In this document: piece after piece, positions 7,453-13,020 of the stretch
How the letters are laid out: each line of letters starts with the position of its first letter
How positions within the stretch are numbered: the stretch's first letter is position 1
DNA from: an uncultured Clostridia bacterium
GTDB lineage: Bacteria > Bacillota > Clostridia > Oscillospirales > Ruminococcaceae
DNA length: 13,020 bases
Assembly (NCBI GenBank): GCA_938014855.1
Contig: CALLQM010000230.1
Coordinates: 1-13,020 of the forward strand
Reading direction: 5' to 3'
Notes under the pieces: generated by a model
What the model was told of the DNA's origin: nothing
What the model saw: only the letters and a program-made list of their open reading frames with translations
The model's database searches: none
Position numbers and translations under genes: made by a program

Positions 7453-9237
7453 ATGAATTATCCAAAAATCGGAATTCGCCCTGTTATAGACGGCCGCTGG
7501 GGCGGTGTACGCGAAAGCCTCGAAAAACAAACGATGGCAATGGCAACTTCCGCGTCAGAACTGATTAGCAAACATCTAACTTATTCGGACGGTACACCGG
7601 TGCAATGTGTCATTTCGCCCACTACAATCGGAGGCGGAGCCGAGGCCGGAAAATGTGCGGATTATTTTTCAACACAAAATGTATGCGGTACGCTGACTGT
7701 AACACCTTGCTGGTGCTATGGAAGTGAAACGATGGATCTCGATCCTCTGACCATAAAGGCGGTATGGGGATTTAACGGAACAGAACGTCCGGGTGCTGTA
7801 TATCTTGCGGCTGTTTTAGCGGCGTATGCACAAAAAGGTCTGCCGGCATTTTCCATTTACGGACATGATGTGCAGGATGCTGATGACACCGAAGTTCCGG
7901 CAGACGTAAAAGAAAAAATCCTGCGTTTTGCAAAATGTGCAATTGCGGTTGGAACGATGCGCAATAAGGCTTATGTCAACTTCGGTTCCGTTGCAATGGG
8001 CATCATGGGATCATTCTGCGATCCGGAGTTTTTCCAAAAGTATTTGGGCATCCGTGCAGAATGGGTTGATATGACCGAAATCCTTCGCCGCATTTCTCTG
8101 GAAATTTATGACCATGACGAATACGAAAAAGCGCTAAAATGGGTCAAAGCAAACTGTAAAGAGGGCTATGACTGCAATGCAGGGAAAAAACTGCCTGATA
8201 TTATTACAAAATCCAAATATATTGCACCGGAAAAAGATTGGGAGTTTATTGTAAAACAAGCCTTGGTATGCCGTGACATCATGCTTGGAAACCCCAAACT
8301 GGATGAGATGGGCTGGCATGAAGAGGCTTTGGGCAGAAACGCAATTGCTGGCGGATTCCAAGGTCAAAGAATGTGGACGGATTGGCTGCCGAACGGCGAT
8401 TTTATGGAAGCAATGACCAACACAACCTTTGACTGGAACGGAAAACGGCCACCTATTCCGTTTGCAACCGAAAATGATACCCTCAACGGTACTGCAATGC
8501 TATTGGGTAACTTACTCACACATTCTGCAACCGTATTTGCCGATGTGCGTACATATTGGAGCCCCGATGCAGTGGAGCGCGTGACCGGAAAACGTCCACA
8601 AGGGATTGCAGAAAATGGATTTATGCATCTGATCAATTCCGGCGCAGCAGCACTGGATGGCACTGGTTTGGCAAAGAACAGCGAAGGTAAGGGCTGCATG
8701 AAGCCATGGTGGGATCTTACCGATGAAGACATCCAAGCGATGATGCAAGCCACCGACTGGGAGCGCGCAAACTATGAGTATTTCCGCGGCGGCGGGTTCT
8801 CTTCTCACTGGAAAACACAAAGCGAAATGCCGGTTACTTTAATGCGTGTCAATATTGTAGAAGGCGTTGGTCCGACTCTGCAATTGGCGGAAGGCTATAC
8901 CGCATTGCTGGATGAAGAGATTCACAACACCATAGATATGAGAACAGACCGCACATGGCCGACTACTTGGTTTGTCCCTCGTCTCACTGGAAAAGGCGCA
9001 TTCAAAGATGTTTACAGCGTAATGGCGAATTGGGGAGCGAATCACGGTGCGTTTGCATATGGGCATATCGGCGCGGATTTAATTACGCTTGCTTCGATGC
9101 TGCGTATTCCTGTTTCGCTGCACAATGTACCGGAGGAAAAAATCTATCGTCCGCACGCATGGGCAGCATTTGGCAGCAGCTCTCCAGAAAGTGCCGACTA
9201 TAAAGCATGTGCCCATTATGGTCCGATTTATGGTTAA
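7453..9237 (+). CDS. fucI: L-fucose isomerase
   Basis: Mn2+-dependent cytoplasmic isomerase converting L-fucose to L-fuculose (the family also accepts D-arabinose). 594 residues against 591 in E. coli, complete. ATG 7453 follows an AGGAGG site (about 7440-7445). The N-terminus IGIRPVIDGRWGGVRESLE is typical. The three metal/catalytic residues are E340 (PFATENDTLNG), D364 (FADVRTYWS) and H531 (GANHGAFAYGHIGAD), each three higher than E. coli E337, D361 and H528. The substrate-loop region YRPHAWAAFG is also conserved. It lies 82 bp after the kinase in the same direction. That gap contains a weak 5-6 bp hairpin (7371-7384) and two GGGTATT copies 14 bp apart (7385, 7399), but no clear promoter. 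This is the strongest evidence that the operon is for fucose. Confidence 0.97.
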   Translation: MNYPKIGIRPVIDGRWGGVRESLEKQTMAMATSASELISKHLTYSDGTPVQCVISPTTIGGGAEAGKCADYFSTQNVCGTLTVTPCWCYGSETMDLDPLTIKAVWGFNGTERPGAVYLAAVLAAYAQKGLPAFSIYGHDVQDADDTEVPADVKEKILRFAKCAIAVGTMRNKAYVNFGSVAMGIMGSFCDPEFFQKYLGIRAEWVDMTEILRRISLEIYDHDEYEKALKWVKANCKEGYDCNAGKKLPDIITKSKYIAPEKDWEFIVKQALVCRDIMLGNPKLDEMGWHEEALGRNAIAGGFQGQRMWTDWLPNGDFMEAMTNTTFDWNGKRPPIPFATENDTLNGTAMLLGNLLTHSATVFADVRTYWSPDAVERVTGKRPQGIAENGFMHLINSGAAALDGTGLAKNSEGKGCMKPWWDLTDEDIQAMMQATDWERANYEYFRGGGFSSHWKTQSEMPVTLMRVNIVEGVGPTLQLAEGYTALLDEEIHNTIDMRTDRTWPTTWFVPRLTGKGAFKDVYSVMANWGANHGAFAYGHIGADLITLASMLRIPVSLHNVPEEKIYRPHAWAAFGSSSPESADYKACAHYGPIYG

Positions 9238-9262
9238 TGGATGATTGATTGGAGGACAGAAT

Positions 9263-9694
9263 ATGCTAAAAAAGGTACCCAAAATTCTCTCACCGGAGCT
9301 TGTAAAAGTATTGATGGAAATGGGACATGGCGATGAAATTGTACTGGCAGACGGCAATTTTCCGGCTGTTACATGCGGACAACGCGTTGTCCGCTGTGAC
9401 GGACATGGCGTTCCGGAACTGCTGGATGCAATTTTAGAACTAATGCCTTTGGATGTAAAATACAGTGAAAAGCCTGTCGGGCTGATGGAAGTGGCGGCAG
9501 GTGACAATTACGAACCTGTAATTTGGAATACTTACAAGGAAATTTTAGCACGTCATGAAAACCCCGCACCAAACATTGAGTATATTGAGCGTTTTACGTT
9601 TTATGAGCGGGCAAAAAAAGCCTTCGCTGTTGTTACAACAGGTGAGGAAGCGCTGTACGCAAATATTTTGCTCAAAAAAGGTGTTGTAGTGTAA
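9263..9694 (+). CDS. fucU: L-fucose mutarotase (RbsD/FucU family)
   Basis: 143 residues (E. coli FucU is 140), complete. The start is ATG 9263, 7 nt after GGAGG (9251-9255); an in-frame TTG at 9245 lies before that site and is rejected. The protein interconverts alpha and beta anomers of L-fucose so that the isomerase receives its preferred form; the family works without cofactor as a decamer. Conserved features are SPELVKVLMEMGHGDEI (10-26) with catalytic H22, LADGNFPA (28-35), the RFTFYERAKKAFAVVTTGE block (110-128) and the C-terminal NILLKKGV. It begins 25 bp after the fucI stop and is the last gene of the operon, 17 bp before the terminator stem. Confidence 0.95.
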   Translation: MLKKVPKILSPELVKVLMEMGHGDEIVLADGNFPAVTCGQRVVRCDGHGVPELLDAILELMPLDVKYSEKPVGLMEVAAGDNYEPVIWNTYKEILARHENPAPNIEYIERFTFYERAKKAFAVVTTGEEALYANILLKKGVVV

Positions 9695-9711
9695 AAAAGT
9701 AAAAATTAATT

Positions 9712-9759
9712 AAAACACCCCCAAAGCTGGACAGTGCGTACCTGCTTTGGGGGTGTTTT
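9712..9759. terminator. Bidirectional intrinsic terminator after the fucose operon
   Basis: AAAACACCCCCAAAGC (9712-9727) and its exact complement GCTTTGGGGGTGTTTT (9744-9759) form a perfect 16-bp stem with a 16-nt loop. The stem tip is G/C-rich and the flank is A/T-rich, giving a short U-run for the plus-strand transcript and a longer broken U-rich tract for the minus-strand one. It sits 17 bp past the fucU stop and 77 bp past the stop of the convergent permease, so it can serve both transcripts. Confidence 0.88.
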
Positions 9760-9836
9760 GCTATGCTAAAAAAAGGTTGGTGATTTAAAGTTAAAATTGA
9801 AACAAGTATGACGTGATCGATTTTTTACTAGGTTCT

Positions 9837-12363
9837 TTATTCTGTCTCTCGGAGACGCTCTACGATGGGCTGTTTGGAAATGACGCGGTAGATTACCAAC
9901 GGCAGAACAATGCCGAGTAGAGCGAAAATAGGTGCAACGCAAAGAATAGGCAGAATTGTGAATCGATATGTGAAAAACCAAAACATATTGCTCAACACCG
10001 AGGATACCAGCGGTCCGGAAATCAAACTTAAGAGCAGTGAGGCTAGAACAGCAATGAGTGCATAATATAGCCCCTCCCAAATTAACATTGTTTTCAGCTG
10101 TTTTCCGGTCATACCAATGGACTGAAGTACCGCAAATTCCCGACGACGCGTCAAAATCCCGGTGAGAATTGCATTAAGAAAATTTAATACGCCGACCAAA
10201 CCGATAATGAAACTGAGCATGCCGCCAAGCATCAAGAACATGTTACGAAAAGACTCAAACTCTGCGACGTAGGTTGCCTTGCTCTCGTAATCAAACTGCG
10301 GCATCTTATTTTGCGTCAGGTCGGATAGAAACGGTTCCATTTTAACGGTGCCTTCATTGCTCGTATCACACGCGTAGTACATGATAGAGTTGGTGCCAGT
10401 ATCCTGAATAAACGTCTGATCGTTCAAAATGAACTCATCAGCACCATAATACCGATAGCTAAGGGCGTGAGGAACAATGAGCAAAGCGGCGACCTCATAA
10501 TCGACATCCTCATAAATTTTTGCCCGATAGCGGTACGGCTGATCATCTCGAATGTGTTCCGAATCAAGAATTTCGCCCGTATGTGGATCATAATATTCAA
10601 ATTCCTGCACATAGCGCAGAGTAACCGTGTCGCCTAGTTTTGCCCAATGGGAATCCATACTTGGATTTCCGTAGTCATCATCACTGTATACGGCGGCAAC
10701 ATACCGTCCGCCCGGTTCATAGAGTTTGGAAATGTCGCCTTCTAAAACCGTAAGCTTATCAAGAGCATACCGTTCCATGCCGTATAACTGCACGTCTTCG
10801 ACAAGTAATCCGTCTTTATTTTTTTCATTGTATTTGACTGCGGCATCTAGTGTCTCGGCATCGTTCCATTTACCGTTGACGGCGCGAAAATAGTCCTCGG
10901 TAATAAACTCCTGCACGGCACTGCATTTCCCATAGACCCGTCCGCCTGTCTGAATCCCAGGCTGAGCCTCCAGCTCGCTGATAACGTCTTCAGGAAGGGC
11001 GTCGTCGCCACCCCAAGCACTGTCCACTTGAAAATAGCCCGCATCTGATACAATAAAATCAGAAACGACGTTTGATAGGTACTTATCCATATCAAAGCCA
11101 TTGGTAAAGGTTACGGTCATATTTAACAACACCACCGCCAGCGACAGGGAAATGACCGTTATGATTGTTTTACTGCGGTTTCGGCCGAGCTTTGCCCAAG
11201 CCATTTTTGGCAGAGATGCACCAAACTGCGACTTGCGTATGGATTTTTTCCCATTTCTCACTTCCGTATAGCGCACCGCTTCCACGGGTGATACTCGAGC
11301 GGCCATACGTCCCGGCTTACGACAGGAGATGATAACTGTAATAAATGCAAAAATTGCAGAACTAAGAAATATCAGCGGACTTGCTGATATGGTGTCCAGT
11401 ACGACACCGTTAAGACGAGAAAGTACCACGGGGGTCAGCATTACGCCGATACCGTAACCAATTAATAGACCAATCGGAATGCCGATAATGGAGAGTAGTA
11501 GCGCTTGATGTAAAATAATGCGACGAAGCTGCCGGCCAGTCGTTCCAATTGTTTTCAGTAAACCATAAAAACGGATATCGTTTGAAACAGAAATTTGAAA
11601 TACGTTGTAGATAATGAGATAGCCGGTAAATATAATGAGGATCAGCAGGGCAATCATTGCAAAGATTGTCTTAGGATCAAAATTTTCAGCCATTTGAGAG
11701 CCCGTATAACCCCAGTTGACGCCAATTGGGATATAGGTTTCATCGCCTGATGCCAACTTGATCATAGATTGCTTGTACACGACTAAGTGGGATTAGTACA
11801 TGGGTGGCGATAACCGCTTCGTCAAATTCCCACCAGCCGCAGAGAGTAAACGTTTCAGTGACCGGTGTGCCGTCTACATCAAAGGTTATCGTAAATTCAT
11901 TGCCCAATTCAGGCTCAACACCCAACAGCTCCAATACCCGAGTATCGGTAGCAGCTTCGTTGGTTCCCTCTGCGGGCAATTTTCCTTCAATTGGATCACA
12001 GTACATCCAATGAGCCTGATTTGCATCGCTGTAACCCACTTCAACGTGAGATTTGTTAAACGGCACGTCGCTGGGCATACCTGCAAAGCGGCGCTGACCA
12101 TATTGCTTAATGAGCGGGTCATCTTTCAGTTCATTAAATTTCTCTTCCGTCAAATATTTAAAGGTGCCATGGCTCCAGCCGCCGCATTGGCGGAAATTAG
12201 ACTGCTGAAAAGAATAGTTGGTGGACAGTGCGATTGTAAAGAGTGATGTAAACAAAACAGTAGTCAAAGCAATTGCGATAATTGCGATCAGATTCCTTGT
12301 TTTTGCTGTTTTTATCGTTTTCATGCTTAGATGGCGAATACATTTGCGATTTGATACATTCAT
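9837..12363 (-). pseudogene. FtsX-type ABC exporter permease, disrupted by frameshift and apparent internal loss
   Basis: Large permease of a MacB/BceB-like exporter. ATG 12363 has an AAGGAGATGA ribosome site and lies 12 bp after the ATPase stop. The first frame (12363-11740, 207 residues) has one membrane helix (about 24-46) and an extracellular domain ending LIPLSRVQAIYDQ before a stop. The rest continues in another frame from about 11755 to 9837: helix IFAMIALLILIIFTGYLIIY, then FQISVSNDIRFYGLLKTIGT (FtsX core), two further helices, a cytoplasmic link, another helix, a large extracellular region and a final FtsX core (LGGMLSFIIGLVGVLNFLNA, RRREFAVLQSIGMT, last helices). The frames differ by one base. 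From memory of related permeases a few tens of residues normally lie between the AIYDQ region and IGVNWGYTG, but here almost none do, so a deletion plus frameshift is likely. Substrate unknown. Confidence 0.83.
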
Positions 12364-12375
12364 TTTCTCATCTCC

Positions 12376-13020
12376 TTATTGAGTGACGATCAAGCCGTCC
12401 TCAATGCGGACGATGCGGTCAGCTAGTTGTGCGATTTCTTCGTTATGTGTGATCATAACAATGGTTTGGGCAAATTTATGGCTCGAAATTTTCAAAAGTC
12501 CCAATACATCCTGGCTGGTTTTTGAATCGAGATTTCCTGTTGGCTCATCTGCCAAAATAATGGCAGGTTTTGTTGCCAAAGCGCGGGCGATAGCTACACG
12601 CTGCTGTTGTCCGCCGGAAAGATTATTCGGCAGATTCTGCAGCTTAGACTGTAGTCCAAGCGTTTCAATGATGCTGTTTACATATGCGGAATCCGGCGTA
12701 TTGCCATCAAGCTGGATTGGCAGAACAATGTTATCATAGACATTGAGCACGGGCACAAGATTATAGTTTTGAAATACAAAACCAATCTTTCGCCTGCGAA
12801 AAATGGTAAGAGCTTCGTCTTTTAATCCAAAAATGTTTTTACCATCCACCGTGACGGTACCGTCGGTAGGACGGTCGAGTCCGCCCAACATGTGCAGGAG
12901 AGTGCTTTTACCGCTGCCGGATGTACCGACTATGGCTACAAATTCTCCTTTATTCACTTGCAGGTTTACGCCTGCCAAAGCATGGACGGCATTTTCTCCG
13001 TTTCCATAAATTTTTTTTAA
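12376..13020 (-). CDS. MacB/LolD-type ABC exporter ATPase, missing only its extreme N-terminus
   Basis: Single-cassette ATPase partner of the FtsX-type permease. The reading frame is open to the right edge (LKKIYGNGENAVHALAGVNL), so only about 10 N-terminal residues should be outside. Internal start codons near 12978 are rejected because homology extends further upstream. Motifs in order: Walker A GTSGSGKST, Q loop VFQNYNLVP, signature LSGGQQQR, Walker B ILADEPTGNLD and H loop ITHNEE. These are typical of exporters for peptides or lipoproteins. The stop at 12376 is 12 bp before the permease start and overlaps the permease ribosome site, so the two are co-transcribed. No regulator for this pair is inside the window. 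Its permease is broken, so the exporter may be inactive. Confidence 0.9.
   Translation of the reverse strand, partial: LKKIYGNGENAVHALAGVNLQVNKGEFVAIVGTSGSGKSTLLHMLGGLDRPTDGTVTVDGKNIFGLKDEALTIFRRRKIGFVFQNYNLVPVLNVYDNIVLPIQLDGNTPDSAYVNSIIETLGLQSKLQNLPNNLSGGQQQRVAIARALATKPAIILADEPTGNLDSKTSQDVLGLLKISSHKFAQTIVMITHNEEIAQLADRIVRIEDGLIVTQ

Noticed and set aside
9079..9507. Minus-strand open frame across the fucI/fucU boundary
   Set aside because: It overlaps two clearly conserved genes on the other strand, has low-complexity Ser/Thr/Pro composition and no start signals.
11778..12363. Two separate permease genes instead of one broken gene
   Set aside because: The first piece stops within the extracellular domain without the FtsX core. 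The second has no ribosome site and starts inside the first. Together they make one family-typical protein.

Overview
The window looks like chromosomal DNA from an anaerobic, probably gut-associated Firmicute of the class Clostridia. Base composition is moderate, Shine-Dalgarno sequences are strong (AGGAGG type), and the gene families are typical of that group: RbsC/MglA-type sugar ABC transporters, a LytS/YesM-type histidine kinase, a DeoR regulator and a MacB/FtsX-type exporter. The species cannot be named from the sequence. No tRNA, rRNA, CRISPR array, insertion sequence or phage gene was seen.

Layout. (1) Bases 1-2434, minus strand: a sugar-import ABC operon in the order ATPase, permease, lipoprotein binding protein. 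The ATPase has lost its N-terminus, the permease carries a one-base frameshift, and the binding protein runs off the left edge. (2) Bases 2435-4271, plus strand: a histidine kinase without its extracellular sensor half, overlapping by 8 nt a membrane-anchored periplasmic sugar-binding protein. This resembles the XylFII-LytS sugar-sensing pair. The ATPase and kinase fragments meet head to head at about 2434-2440, as if one deletion had removed both 5' ends and everything between them. (3) Bases 4274-5020, minus strand: a DeoR-family repressor. It has a good promoter and three tandem 10-bp GATC boxes that look like its operator. (4) Bases 5188-9694, plus strand: an L-fucose catabolic operon of class II aldolase (with an in-frame stop), RhaB-type kinase, L-fucose isomerase and fucose mutarotase. 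It ends at a perfect 16-bp inverted-repeat terminator. (5) Bases 9837-13020, minus strand, convergent with the fucose operon: an FtsX-type ABC permease broken by a frameshift with apparent loss of a segment, preceded by its ATPase, which runs off the right edge.

How it works together. Expected pathway: mutarotase equilibrates fucose anomers, isomerase makes L-fuculose, kinase makes L-fuculose-1-phosphate, and aldolase splits it to dihydroxyacetone phosphate and L-lactaldehyde. The DeoR protein is the likely local repressor, and the ABC importer plus the kinase/binding-protein pair would be uptake and sensing. That the importer carries fucose is inferred only from proximity.

The most striking property is the density of damage. 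Five genes are disrupted by four separate lesions (one-base deletion, junction deletion, nonsense codon, deletion with frameshift), while fucI, the kinase, fucU, the DeoR gene and the binding-protein sensor are intact. This is either real gene decay or an assembly with consensus errors, and the sequence alone cannot decide. I did not find a convincing wholly new system. The points most worth a second look are the head-to-head junction, the aldolase stop codon and the DeoR operator.
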